Shown piece after piece: positions 8,338 to 14,010 of a DNA stretch of 23,688 nucleotides (its first letter is position 1; each line of letters starts with the position of its first letter). The notes below the pieces were generated by a model, which did not search any database, was not told the DNA's origin, and saw nothing but the letters and a program-made list of their open reading frames with translations. Source of the DNA: a virus; the IMG/VR virus record IMGVR_UViG_3300043397_000026, positions 1-23,688 of that record. One strand, given 5' to 3'. The position numbers and the translations under genes are program-made.

Positions 8338-8421
8338 GCGACTGTGGCGTAATTGGTAGCCGCAAGGGACTTAAAATCCCTCGAGTTTCTCGTACCGGTT
8401 CGAGTCCGGTCAGTCGCACCA
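8338..8421 (+). tRNA. tRNA-Leu (TAA)
   Basis: Class II tRNA: acceptor GCGACTG/CAGTCGC, anticodon loop CTTAAAA, long variable arm CGAG-TTT-CTCG, T-loop TTCGAGT, encoded ACCA. Confidence 0.95.
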
Positions 8422-8481
8422 AATGTTAAAGATATGAATCATTTTACTTTTAAACGAATACACATAACTCACTAATTTAGT

Positions 8482-8573
8482 GGGAGTGTAGTTTAACGGT
8501 AAAACAGCGGATTTATATCCCGTGTGCAACAGATAATTGGCCAATGTCGGTTCGACCCCGGCCACTCCTACCA
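8482..8573 (+). tRNA. tRNA with long variable arm, anticodon probably TAT
   Basis: Acceptor GGGAGTG/CACTCCT, D-stem GTTT/AAAC, T-arm GTCGG-TTCGACC-CCGGC and ACCA are clear. The anticodon stem is imperfect (GCGGA/CCCGT with an A-C pair), giving loop TTTATAT and anticodon TAT (Ile, AUA). A variable region of about 22 nt (GTGCAACAGATAATTGGCC) makes it class II-like, which is abnormal for Ile. The isotype is therefore uncertain. Confidence 0.75.
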
Positions 8574-8576
8574 ATA

Positions 8577-9815
8577 ATGAACTTACTAACTTTTCAAGAC
8601 CAGCTTGGATATTACTCTGTAGGGAAATTAAAGTTCTACAGTAAACTTGAAGCACTTGAGTTAGCTAAGAAACTTGGACAAGATGTTAAGTGGCATTTCA
8701 ATGATGAAGCCTACAGCAGTTACGATTGGACGCAAGAGCCAACTGAAACACTAGAAGAACTGTACTGTGCCCGTGCATTGCAACTTAGAGAAAAGTATGA
8801 TTACTTGGTGCTTTGGTTTAGCGGCGGCGCTGACAGCACTAACGTACTAGACTCTTTTCTTAAAAACAACATTAAAATAGATGAAGTAGTTTCGTACAGT
8901 AACTACTCTGCCACTGGCAGTAAACATGATTATGTTAACGGCGAAGTGTACCAAGTAGCTATTCCACGTATTGTAGAAGCACAAAAACTGCAACCGTGGC
9001 TCAAGCATACCATTGCAGACATTGCACAATCTCAAATTGATTTGTTTAGCAGCGACGATGCAAAGTTTGACTGGACCTACAACATCAACGGATTGTGGAA
9101 TCCCAACAACCTAACTAGACAGTTCTTAAAAATGTCAGTACCAAGTTGGGCAAACATGATCAACAGTGGCAAGAAGGTTGGCTTTATATACGGTGTGTGT
9201 AAACCTCGGGTATTTGCTGTAGACAACAAATATTACTGGCGGTTTGACGATGGACAACAAGGTGCATCACGCAAAACGCAAGATGACAATCGTGAATGGG
9301 ACTTTAATGAACTGTTTTATTGGAGTCCAGATTGTGCTAAAATGTCAATCAAGCAAGGTCATGTACTTAAAAATTTCTTAAAGCATGCTAGTCTAGACAG
9401 TGACGCATTTACAGATAAATCGCATTACCCTTCGTGTTTTGTGGTCAATGAAGATATGCACACTGCATGGCAAAATCACATTAAACACGCTGGCAAAGCA
9501 AAGATTACGTTTGGTGAGTATTGTTTGTGGTATTCGTGGAGCAAAGAAACTCGTAAAGATTTAACACACGATGCATTGCACAAGTTGATTTACCCATGGT
9601 GGTATCCGGTGCCGTATCAGTTCAAACCTAACTCGTTGATCTTTACGCACAGGGACACATGGTTCTTTAACATGTCTGATACCGAAGCTGCAAGGCACAC
9701 ATGGCGCACAGGCATTGAGCACATGTGGAATGCAGCACCCGAAGAGTACAAGCAAAAAGACATTGCACACGGAATTCGGGTAATGACCAGCAAAGAATAT
9801 TCATTGGGGGCTTGA
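8577..9815 (+). CDS. PP-loop ATP pyrophosphatase-like protein (paralogue 1)
   Basis: A 412-residue protein of the adenine nucleotide alpha-hydrolase fold. The PP-loop SGGADS is at 82-87, in strand-loop context YLVLWFSGGADSTNVL. PP-loop enzymes adenylate a substrate, as in asparagine synthetase, QueC, TilS or ThiI. A second copy at 20239-21417 shares ARxLQLREKYDYL, FYWSPDC and IKQGHV blocks. The ATG at 8577 was chosen because the upstream in-frame ATG (8544) lies within the tRNA. The start is only 3 nt after the tRNA CCA and has no Shine-Dalgarno site, so tRNA processing would leave a nearly leaderless mRNA. Substrate unknown; Trp/His-rich C-terminal half. Confidence 0.85.
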   Translation: MNLLTFQDQLGYYSVGKLKFYSKLEALELAKKLGQDVKWHFNDEAYSSYDWTQEPTETLEELYCARALQLREKYDYLVLWFSGGADSTNVLDSFLKNNIKIDEVVSYSNYSATGSKHDYVNGEVYQVAIPRIVEAQKLQPWLKHTIADIAQSQIDLFSSDDAKFDWTYNINGLWNPNNLTRQFLKMSVPSWANMINSGKKVGFIYGVCKPRVFAVDNKYYWRFDDGQQGASRKTQDDNREWDFNELFYWSPDCAKMSIKQGHVLKNFLKHASLDSDAFTDKSHYPSCFVVNEDMHTAWQNHIKHAGKAKITFGEYCLWYSWSKETRKDLTHDALHKLIYPWWYPVPYQFKPNSLIFTHRDTWFFNMSDTEAARHTWRTGIEHMWNAAPEEYKQKDIAHGIRVMTSKEYSLGA

Positions 9816-9840
9816 CAGCTAAAGACAGTTGTCATACAAT
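9812..9840 (+). promoter_or_regulatory. Sigma70-type promoter at the start of the tRNA island
   Basis: TTGACA (9812-9817), 17-nt spacer, TACAAT (9835-9840). It overlaps the end of the PP-loop gene. The downstream 70 nt contain two small hairpins: AGAAC-GAAA-GTTCT and GATAAAT-AA-ATTTATC. Confidence 0.8.
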
Positions 9841-9914
9841 TGAGGCTAAGTTAAACAAAAGAACGAAAGTTCTAACAAAAGGATAAATAAATTTATCAGA
9901 AACTGTTAAATAGG

Positions 9915-9943
9915 TTGACAGCGATGGTAAATAAATGTACAAT
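9915..9943 (+). promoter_or_regulatory. Second sigma70-type promoter of the tRNA island
   Basis: TTGACA (9915-9920), 17-nt spacer, TACAAT (9938-9943). It lies 103 nt after the previous promoter and reads into the mini-ORF, the small basic protein and the island. Confidence 0.8.
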
Positions 9944-9950
9944 AGGTACT

Positions 9951-10100
9951 ATGATGAACAACACTTTTAATCATTATTGCAAACAACAACAGCCCACACT
10001 AGGCATGCCAGCCATGTGGTCTACGATTGCAATTAATAAAAGTGATCGCAGTTCAGAGGAATTTGGAATTGGGGTTCGAGAGGGAGACGGTTACGCTTAA
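9951..10100 (+). CDS. Possible leaderless mini-ORF (49 aa)
   Basis: Reading from the ATG at 9951 gives a 49-residue polar peptide (MMNNTFNHYCKQQQPTLGMPAMW and so on). The start is about 8 nt after the -10 box, so translation would be leaderless. There is no ribosome site and no homologue I recognise. The region 9944-10126 may instead be an untranslated leader closed by the terminator at 10127; treat as doubtful. Confidence 0.3.
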   Translation: MMNNTFNHYCKQQQPTLGMPAMWSTIAINKSDRSSEEFGIGVREGDGYA

Positions 10101-10126
10101 CTAGCAAAGTAACTTACAAACTTAAG

Positions 10127-10160
10127 AACCCTGGATTAAACACCCAGGGTTTTTTGTTTT
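10127..10160 (+). terminator. Rho-independent terminator
   Basis: An 8-bp stem (AACCCTGG at 10127-10134 with CCAGGGTT at 10144-10151), 9-nt loop, then a T-rich tail TTTTGTTTT. It can stop, or partly stop, transcripts from the two upstream promoters. Confidence 0.88.
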
Positions 10161-10173
10161 GTAAAAAGGAATT

Positions 10174-10332
10174 ATGAAGAAGATTGATTTAAGAAAACGT
10201 ATGCGTGAGGTAAGGTTCGTAACTGAAAATGAACTAACCCCGGAACAACGTAAACAGTTGATTCAGGACAAGTTGGAACGTGCTCAAATCGAATTTGACA
10301 AACGTAAACAGTTGAATCGAACTTACGCATAG
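10174..10332 (+). CDS. Small basic protein, function unknown
   Basis: A 52-residue ORF with a good AAAAAGGA ribosome site 4 nt before the ATG. The peptide is very rich in Lys/Arg/Gln and helical (MKKIDLRKRMREVRF, TPEQRKQLIQDKLERAQIEF), ending KRKQLNRTYA. It could bind nucleic acid. It lies between a terminator and the first large structured RNA of the tRNA island. No family recognised. Confidence 0.7.
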   Translation: MKKIDLRKRMREVRFVTENELTPEQRKQLIQDKLERAQIEFDKRKQLNRTYA

Positions 10333-10655
10333 TTTAACAGTGTTAATAAGACCTATATGGCCAGGTAACGAGGACCTGAAAGAACACTATAATAATCTTT
10401 AAACGGGCGGACAGTTGGATGAAATGCTGGCGGTAACAGCAGAGTACAAATAACTGGTTAGGGTATCGACCCTAACATATCCTGTAGCAATACAGGGTAT
10501 TCACAAACAAACTAGAAGACTAGAATATATTTGAAACATATTTTTGGCAGCGACCCACTAGTTTGTTTATGAATACCTTAAGGATGAACATGAAACTACT
10601 ACATTGAATAGTAGTTTGTCCGAGCCCAGAGCCGGAAACCTTGAGGGTTTTATTT
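10333..10655 (+). ncRNA. Structured RNA region R1 before tRNA-Met
   Basis: No ORF is credible in these 323 nt, but the folding is strong. A 19-nt helix pairs 10497-10515 with 10558-10576 (18 of 19 Watson-Crick, one C-A) and can extend by a G-C pair. Local hairpins: CAGGT/ACCTG (10362-10378), GTTAGGG/CCCTAAC (10457-10476), CCTGTA-GCAA-TACAGG with a GNRA loop (10481-10496), and AAACTACTA/TAGTAGTTT (10593-10617). It shares the 12-mer AGGTAACGAGGA with region 11777-12062. It may be one part of a larger RNA running through the embedded tRNA-Met to 11237. Family unknown. Confidence 0.6.
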
Positions 10656-10731
10656 GGAAATATAGCTCAGTCGGTAGAGCAGCAGCTTCATACGTTGACG
10701 GTCAGAGGTTCGACCCCTCTTATTTCCACCA
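10656..10731 (+). tRNA. tRNA-Met or tRNA-Ile2 (CAT), second copy
   Basis: Acceptor GGAAATA/TATTTCC, D-arm GCTC/GAGC, anticodon loop TTCATAC, T-arm AGAGG-TTCGACC-CCTCT, ACCA. The anticodon stem has one mismatch (G-A). It is embedded between structured RNA regions R1 and R2. Confidence 0.9.
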
Positions 10732-10738
10732 AGTTTAT

Positions 10739-10995
10739 TTCGTTATAGTGTAGAGGATGAAAGAGTAGCATTGAGTAGGTGAGATAAGGCTGCTAGTAGC
10801 ACAAAGTAGATAACAATCGCGTAGGCTTTAAAACCAAACACTGTGAGCCCGGGAAGTGCGGGACAGGTTGAAATGTGTGAACGTCGAGATAAGGCATTGA
10901 GGGGATGTGATGGTATCATTGGGAAACACGGGGGGCACCCAGCATACGCGATTTTGAGCCCCTTATCGCAGGTTCGAGTCCTGCTAACGAAGCCA
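10739..10995 (+). ncRNA. RNA with tRNA acceptor and T-arm around a 222-nt insert
   Basis: The 5' end TTCGTTA (10739-10745) pairs perfectly with TAACGAA (10985-10991), followed by G and CCA. A canonical T-arm (GCAGG-TTCGAGT-CCTGC, 10968-10984) abuts the acceptor as in a real tRNA. Where the D- and anticodon arms should be, there are 222 nt with a perfect 9-bp helix (10815-10823 with 10945-10953), like the P2 helix of tmRNA, and smaller hairpins. The acceptor lacks the G3-U70 pair expected for alanine charging, the discriminator is G, and no obvious tag ORF is seen. It may be an intron-bearing tRNA, a diverged tmRNA or a new tRNA-like RNA. Confidence 0.65.
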
Positions 10996-11152
10996 AGTTT
11001 TGAGATAGACGTAGGGTTTGAGTCCCATAGTGCATAGCATATCGTCTGGTATGTGACAAAGCCACATTGCAGCTATGGTAGTTTAAACTTGCCCATACGA
11101 GACAATCCAGTGAGTCCTGCCGAAGGATAGTTGGGCTCTCAAAAACCTATTC
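10996..11152 (+). ncRNA. Structured spacer R3
   Basis: Between the tRNA-like RNA and the next CCA-ended element. Helices include AGACG/CGTCT around a GGG-TTTGAGT-CCC T-arm-like hairpin (about 11018-11057), and TATGG/CCCATA near 11074-11097. There is no credible ORF. It may be part of a larger RNA with its neighbours. Confidence 0.4.
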
Positions 11153-11237
11153 GGGGTTTGAATACGTAACATATAGGACGAAACTGCGTGTAACTCACGT
11201 GGGCAGTATCGGGTGAAAGCCCTGACAAACTCCACCA
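11153..11237 (+). ncRNA. 85-nt CCA-ended tRNA-like RNA without normal anticodon arm
   Basis: GGGGTTT (11153-11159) pairs with AAACTCC (11227-11233) over 7 bp (one G-T), followed by A and CCA, like an acceptor stem. The T-position hairpin is TCGGG/CCTGA with loop TGAAAGC instead of TTCRANY. The middle is one long hairpin (ACTGC/GCAGT with inner CGTG/CACG). No D-stem and no credible anticodon loop with U33 were found. It ends 7 nt before tRNA-Ser(TGA). Confidence 0.5.
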
Positions 11238-11244
11238 AACAAAT

Positions 11245-11337
11245 GGAAAGTAATGCAGCGGGGATGGTCCTGCGACTGGCCTTGAAAACCAGGTTCTCTG
11301 ATAAAGGGATGGGGTTCGACTCCTCTGCTTTCCGCCA
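11245..11337 (+). tRNA. tRNA-Ser (TGA)
   Basis: Class II: acceptor GGAAAGT/GCTTTCC, anticodon stem CTGGC/ACCAG region with loop CTTGAAA, long variable arm, T-loop TTCGACT, encoded GCCA. Confidence 0.95.
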
Positions 11338-11356
11338 AATTTTTAAAAATATCTGT

Positions 11357-11385
11357 TGACACATAACTAAATGTATGTAACAATA
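11357..11385 (+). promoter_or_regulatory. Sigma70-type promoter before tRNA-Ser(GCT)
   Basis: TTGACA (11357-11362), 17-nt spacer, AACAAT (11380-11385), 8 nt before tRNA-Ser(GCT). The -10 is imperfect. Confidence 0.65.
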
Positions 11386-11393
11386 GAACATTG

Positions 11394-11483
11394 GAGACCG
11401 GGCAGGCCGGTAATGCAGCACCCTGCTAAGGTGTACACTTGTGATGAGCAGGTGAGTGGGTTCGATTCCCACGGTCTCCGCCA
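11394..11483 (+). tRNA. tRNA-Ser (GCT)
   Basis: Class II: acceptor GGAGACC/GGTCTCC, anticodon stem GCACC/GGTGT with loop CTGCTAA, long variable arm, T-loop TTCGATT, encoded GCCA. Confidence 0.95.
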
Positions 11484-11493
11484 AGAATCAAAT

Positions 11494-11569
11494 GCGGGTA
11501 TAGCTCAGTTGGTAGAGCACTTCCTTGCCAAGGAAGATGTCGAGAGTTCGAGTCTCTTTGCCCGCTCCA
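11494..11569 (+). tRNA. tRNA-Gly (GCC)
   Basis: Acceptor GCGGGTA/TGCCCGC, D-arm GCTC/GAGC, anticodon CTTCC-TTGCCAA-GGAAG, T-loop TTCGAGT, discriminator T, CCA. Confidence 0.95.
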
Positions 11570-11577
11570 TGTTTAGT

Positions 11578-11654
11578 GGCTCCGTAGTTCAGTCCGGCAG
11601 AACGTTGGTCTCCAAAACCAAATGTCAGAGGTTCAAATCCTTTCGGGGTCGCCA
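11578..11654 (+). tRNA. tRNA-Trp (CCA)
   Basis: Acceptor GGCTCCG/CGGGGTC, anticodon TTGGT-CTCCAAA-ACCAA, T-loop TTCAAAT, discriminator G, CCA. Confidence 0.95.
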
Positions 11655-11669
11655 AAATAAAAGAAGAAG

Positions 11670-11692
11670 TGTGCTACAATACACACATGTTA
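11670..11692 (+). promoter_or_regulatory. TACAAT box inside a GTGTG/CACAC palindrome
   Basis: A TACAAT (11675-11680) sits between GTGTG and CACAC half sites and is followed by ATGTTA. Almost the same 23-nt block occurs at the strong promoter near 23614. No -35 is seen here, so it may be a promoter remnant or regulated site ahead of tRNA-Glu. Confidence 0.4.
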
Positions 11693-11700
11693 GAAATAAT

Positions 11701-11776
11701 GCTGCGTTCGTCTATCGGTTCAGGACACTAGCCTTTCACGTTAGTAAGATGGGTTCGATTCCCATACGCAGTACCA
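11701..11776 (+). tRNA. tRNA-Glu (TTC)
   Basis: Acceptor GCTGCGT/ACGCAGT, anticodon stem CTAGC/GTTAG with loop CTTTCAC, T-arm ATGGG-TTCGATT-CCCAT, ACCA. Confidence 0.95.
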
Positions 11777-12062
11777 AACATACAGTAAAAGACAGCACGG
11801 TAAGGATGATGCCCGTGGCGAAAGGAACTCGGTCTATAGGATCGAGGTAACGAGGAAACTCAAATTATCCCTAGCCTGAGTTACTATCATCCCTTCTAGC
11901 AGTCGGGAAAAAGTGCAAACGCGAAAGCGGTCAGTAAAGGTTGGCATGCATAGCTGGACACCCGGATAAGACCTTGAGTCTTGGAACCCACTATGTAACC
12001 GTTGTAAAACTGGCAAGTGAGGAATACACCGGAACCCAAGACTGCTACTGTACGTAAAATTT
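11777..12062 (+). ncRNA. Structured RNA region between tRNA-Glu and tRNA-Tyr
   Basis: 286 nt without a credible ORF. It is closed by a 7-bp helix (TACAGTA 11781-11787 with TACTGTA 12046-12052). Inside are CTCGGTC-TATAG-GATCGAG (11828-11846), AACTCA/TGAGTT (11857-11882), CACGG/CCGTG, AAGAC-CTTGA-GTCTT, and a CGC-GAAA-GCG tetraloop hairpin (11920-11929). The 12-mer AGGTAACGAGGA (11845-11856) is identical to one in R1 (10363-10374). The terminal helix, GNRA loop and shared motif point to a folded RNA; family not assigned. Confidence 0.6.
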
Positions 12063-12148
12063 GGAGGTGTAGGAAAATTGGTAACCCCAGTGGACTGTAA
12101 ATCCGCCGTCTTATGACACTACTGGTTCAACTCCAGTCGCCTCCACCA
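12063..12148 (+). tRNA. tRNA-Tyr (GTA)
   Basis: Class II: acceptor GGAGGTG/CGCCTCC, anticodon GTGGA-CTGTAAA-TCCGC, extra arm, T-arm ACTGG-TTCAACT-CCAGT, ACCA. Confidence 0.95.
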
Positions 12149-12415
12149 GAGCAAATAGTAATCTTGTTTTGATGCATGGTTACTCAACGGTTGTAAGTGA
12201 CGATGGGTGCTATCGGAACTTCCACAAATTTTGCAGTATTGTTTAATACTGCTATTGAGCCTCGCCTTTGCTAGCGGCGTATAATAGGAAAAATTGTTAG
12301 CAAAACAGACCCCCGCTTTGTTATGGTTGTGCGGTAAACAACTTAACACCAACATCCGCGATAGTCGCGAGCCACTCAGTTCATTCTGTTTGCAGTAACG
12401 CTATTGCTTCTATTT
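12149..12415 (+). ncRNA. Structured RNA region between tRNA-Tyr and tRNA-Asp
   Basis: 267 nt with no credible plus-strand ORF. Hairpins: GCAGTATT-GTTT-AATACTGC (8 bp, 12233-12252), TTTGCTA/TAGCAAA (12267-12273 with 12298-12304), CGCGA-TAG-TCGCG (12357-12369), and GTTACT/AGTGAC near 12179-12200. Folding density is similar to the other island spacers; it may be an independent small RNA or tRNA processing scaffold. Confidence 0.5.
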
Positions 12416-12491
12416 GCTTCGTTAGCTCAATTGGGAGAGCGCCACACTGTCACTGTGGAGGTAAGGGGATCGAAACCCCTACGAGGCGCCA
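12416..12491 (+). tRNA. tRNA-Asp (GTC)
   Basis: Acceptor GCTTCGT/ACGAGGC, D-arm GCTC/GAGC, anticodon CCACA-CTGTCAC-TGTGG, T-arm AGGGG-ATCGAAA-CCCCT (atypical loop), GCCA. Confidence 0.95.
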
Positions 12492-12500
12492 TTTATTTGT

Positions 12501-12578
12501 TGGGGTATAGCTTAGTCTGGCCTAAAGCACTAGTCTTTGAAATTAGTATCATCGGTTCGAATCCGATTACCCCTGCCA
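12501..12578 (+). tRNA. tRNA-Gln (TTG)
   Basis: Anticodon CTAGT-CTTTGAA-ATTAG, T-arm ATCGG-TTCGAAT-CCGAT, GCCA. The acceptor is TGGGGTA/TACCCCT with an unpaired T1-T72; a weak first pair is a known glutaminyl-tRNA identity feature. Confidence 0.93.
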
Positions 12579-12733
12579 ATTTGTTTAGGAAGACCATCGG
12601 GAACAAAAATCTCGTTAGTTTTCTTAGCATATGTAAGAGTGAAATCTTTGATGCACGAATAGCTAACACTGTTACGGTATGTTCCGTAACCTAGCTTTTG
12701 TAATTCTTCAAATCCTGGATTGGGTTTACTCAT
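12530..12733 (-). CDS. Possible small protein antisense to tRNA-Gln
   Basis: A 67-residue ORF begins with a plausible sequence (MSKPNPGFEELQKLGYGTYRNSVSYSCIKDFTLTYAKKTNEIF) encoded in the 170-nt gap between tRNA-Gln and tRNA-Ile. The last 16 residues come from reading the tRNA-Gln gene backwards. No Shine-Dalgarno site is seen. The first 50 residues look protein-like, so it may be a real small gene or a remnant of one. Function unknown. Confidence 0.35.
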   Translation of the reverse strand: MSKPNPGFEELQKLGYGTYRNSVSYSCIKDFTLTYAKKTNEIFVPDGLPKQIGRGNRIRTDDTNFKD

Positions 12734-12747
12734 GCAGTATTTATAAT

Positions 12748-12822
12748 GCCCTTGTAGCTCAGTGGTAGAGCAACGTCTTGATAAGGCGAAGGCCGGTGGA
12801 TCGTTCCCACCCAAGGGTACCA
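12748..12822 (+). tRNA. tRNA-Ile (GAT)
   Basis: Acceptor GCCCTTG/CAAGGGT, anticodon loop TTGATAA on a 4-bp stem CGTC/GGCG, T-arm GGTGG-ATCGTTC-CCACC with an atypical loop, ACCA. Confidence 0.93.
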
Positions 12823-12829
12823 AAATTTA

Positions 12830-12858
12830 TTGACAAGCTATTGCTTGTCATATATAAT
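12830..12858 (+). promoter_or_regulatory. Strong sigma70 promoter with internal palindrome
   Basis: TTGACA (12830-12835), 17-nt spacer, perfect TATAAT (12853-12858), 9 nt before tRNA-Asn. An 8-bp inverted repeat TGACAAGC-TATT-GCTTGTCA (12831-12850) covers the -35 and spacer, where a repressor or activator could bind. It should drive tRNA-Asn through tRNA-Arg(ACG). Confidence 0.88.
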
Positions 12859-12866
12859 TGTATCAT

Positions 12867-12942
12867 TCCCCAGTAGCTCAGCGGTAGTAGCATTTGACTG
12901 TTAATCAAAGGGTCCGTGGTTCGATCCCACGCTGGGGAGCCA
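12867..12942 (+). tRNA. tRNA-Asn (GTT)
   Basis: Acceptor TCCCCAG/CTGGGGA, anticodon TTTGA-CTGTTAA-TCAAA, T-loop TTCGATC, GCCA. Confidence 0.95.
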
Positions 12943-13029
12943 ATTTAAGTCAGTTCCGAGATGACTTTAAGAATGTCGGCTGCTCAATCGCCAACGGAGA
13001 GAGCGTAAGGTCACAGTTGGAAGTATTTC
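12943..13029 (+). ncRNA. Short structured spacer between tRNA-Asn and tRNA-Thr
   Basis: Two local stems: AAGTCA-GTTCCGAGA-TGACTT (about 12947-12967) and CCAAC/GTTGG (about 12992-13021). It has no ORF and could be a small stable RNA or simply a tRNA-processing spacer. Confidence 0.35.
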
Positions 13030-13103
13030 GCCCCATTAGTTAAATGGTAGAACATCGGTTTTGTAATCCGAGGATAGCAGTTCGATTCTGTTATGGGGCA
13101 CCA
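13030..13103 (+). tRNA. tRNA-Thr (TGT)
   Basis: Acceptor GCCCCAT/ATGGGGC, anticodon loop TTTGTAA, T-arm AGCAG-TTCGATT-CTGTT, ACCA. Confidence 0.93.
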
Positions 13104-13110
13104 GCATAGT

Positions 13111-13186
13111 GGGGGTATAGCTCAGCTGGGAGAGCAGTAGCTTTGCAAGCTAAAGGTCAGGAGTTCGATCCTCCTTACCTCCACCA
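13111..13186 (+). tRNA. tRNA-Ala (TGC)
   Basis: Acceptor GGGGGTA/TACCTCC (G3-T70 wobble, the alanine identity pair), D-arm GCTC/GAGC, anticodon loop TTTGCAA, T-arm AGGAG-TTCGATC-CTCCT, ACCA. Confidence 0.95.
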
Positions 13187-13193
13187 AAATTAT

Positions 13194-13270
13194 CCGTGTG
13201 TAGCTCAGCCTGGTAGAGCTCCTGGTTTGGGACCAGGTGGTCGCATGTTCGAATCGTGTCACACGGACCA
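13194..13270 (+). tRNA. tRNA-Pro (TGG)
   Basis: Acceptor CCGTGTG/CACACGG, anticodon CCTGG-TTTGGGA-CCAGG, T-loop TTCGAAT, ACCA. Confidence 0.95.
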
Positions 13271-13278
13271 TTTCACTC

Positions 13279-13355
13279 ATCTCTGTAGCTCATCTGGATA
13301 GAGCACTAGGCTACGAACTTAGGGGTAGCAGGTTCAACTCCTGCCAGAGATACCA
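13279..13355 (+). tRNA. tRNA-Arg (ACG)
   Basis: Acceptor ATCTCTG/CAGAGAT, anticodon stem CTAGG/CTTAG with loop CTACGAA, T-loop TTCAACT, ACCA. A34 would need host TadA to become inosine. Confidence 0.95.
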
Positions 13356-13366
13356 ACAAGGCCTTT

Positions 13367-13585
13367 ATGAAACACTCCTGTGCATACTGTGGGTCTGAAG
13401 ATACGAAAATAGTTACATACACCTTTCGACCCGAAACAGGCCCGTATGTCAAAGGCTTCAAGAAGAACGTCTGTAATGTGTGCAATAGTGAAACAATTCC
13501 GATGGAGTTGTATGACTACAATTTTGAATTGTACACTAACTCAAAAAGAATAAAGCAGTATAATAACGCAAAGGAGCAGCAATGA
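13367..13585 (+). CDS. Small zinc-finger protein, MqsA/YgiT-like
   Basis: A 72-residue protein with two CxxC knuckles: C5-AY-C8 and a second CNVC pair after about 28 residues, flanking YTFRPETGPYVKGFKKN. This matches the spacing and YTF/VKG character of the N-terminal zinc domain of MqsA/YgiT antitoxins. No helix-turn-helix DNA-binding half is present, so it is the zinc domain alone. It overlaps the next gene by 4 nt (ATGA), so the two are coupled. It is not next to an MqsR-like toxin in this window. Confidence 0.7.
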   Translation: MKHSCAYCGSEDTKIVTYTFRPETGPYVKGFKKNVCNVCNSETIPMELYDYNFELYTNSKRIKQYNNAKEQQ

Positions 13586-14010
13586 GCGTTTTTAAAAATT
13601 TAGTTGGACAACGAATCAACGGAATATTTCTAGGCAACGACAGCTGGGCGTTAGTGGTAAGAACCATTGATGGTAAGTTTCATCGTTATGATACTGAAAA
13701 TGATTGCTGCAACAGCGTGTGGTTCAATCACATCAACGGTGTTACTATCCTAGGTGAAGGCAACAGCTTTGATCTATTGCGTGGAGCACTAGTAACTGGC
13801 GTTGAGGACAAAGGTTGGGGCGAGAACCACGAAGAAGACGGATACGAAGTAGTTCAGGATGCGTTCTGGACTATCAAAACTGATCGCGGATACATTGACA
13901 TTGAAGTGCGTAACAGCCACAATGGCTACTACGGTGGATCGGTAAAATATAACGAAGATAGTGGTGTAGAATCTGTAGAAGATCTACGTCAAATCATAGA
14001 AGACTTTTGA
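13582..14010 (+). CDS. DUF7448-like phage protein
   Basis: A 142-residue beta-rich protein. It begins FKNLVGQRINGIFLGNDSWALVVRTIDGKFHRYDTENDCCNSVWFNHINGV and has a C-terminal strand pair WTIKTDRGYIDIEVRNSHNGYYGGSVKY. The DCC-x-SV block and the SHNGYYGGSV motif match the pattern I recall for DUF7448, a family of unknown function common in phages. It is coupled to the zinc-finger gene upstream. A structured RNA begins right at its stop codon. Confidence 0.65.
   Translation: MSVFKNLVGQRINGIFLGNDSWALVVRTIDGKFHRYDTENDCCNSVWFNHINGVTILGEGNSFDLLRGALVTGVEDKGWGENHEEDGYEVVQDAFWTIKTDRGYIDIEVRNSHNGYYGGSVKYNEDSGVESVEDLRQIIEDF

Noticed and set aside
9990-10100. tRNA-like GGGTTCGAGAGGGA string
   Set aside because: The stem does not pair and no acceptor is present.
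10333-10655. RNase P RNA, because of CCAGGTAACG and GGTAACAG strings
   Set aside because: The invariant GAGGAAAGTCC and ACAGAA-type core segments are missing in a usable order.
10815-10835. Suppressor-type anticodon TTA in loop CTTTAAA
   Set aside because: The flanking bases give at most two or three pairs, so no anticodon stem exists.
10739-10995. Typical tmRNA
   Set aside because: Acceptor TTCGTTA lacks the G3-U70 alanine pair, the discriminator is G not A, and no tag reading frame with a fitting C-terminal end was found.
11083-11484. Minus-strand 133-residue frame
   Set aside because: Antisense to tRNA-Ser genes with the typical ESNP/GIEPT translation artefacts; no ribosome site.
11371-11850. 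159-residue open frame
   Set aside because: It runs through four tRNA genes and is an artefact of their sequence.
13367-14010. Toxin-antitoxin pair
   Set aside because: The zinc-finger protein resembles the MqsA zinc domain, but its partner is DUF7448-like, not an MqsR-like RNase, and the DNA-binding half is absent.
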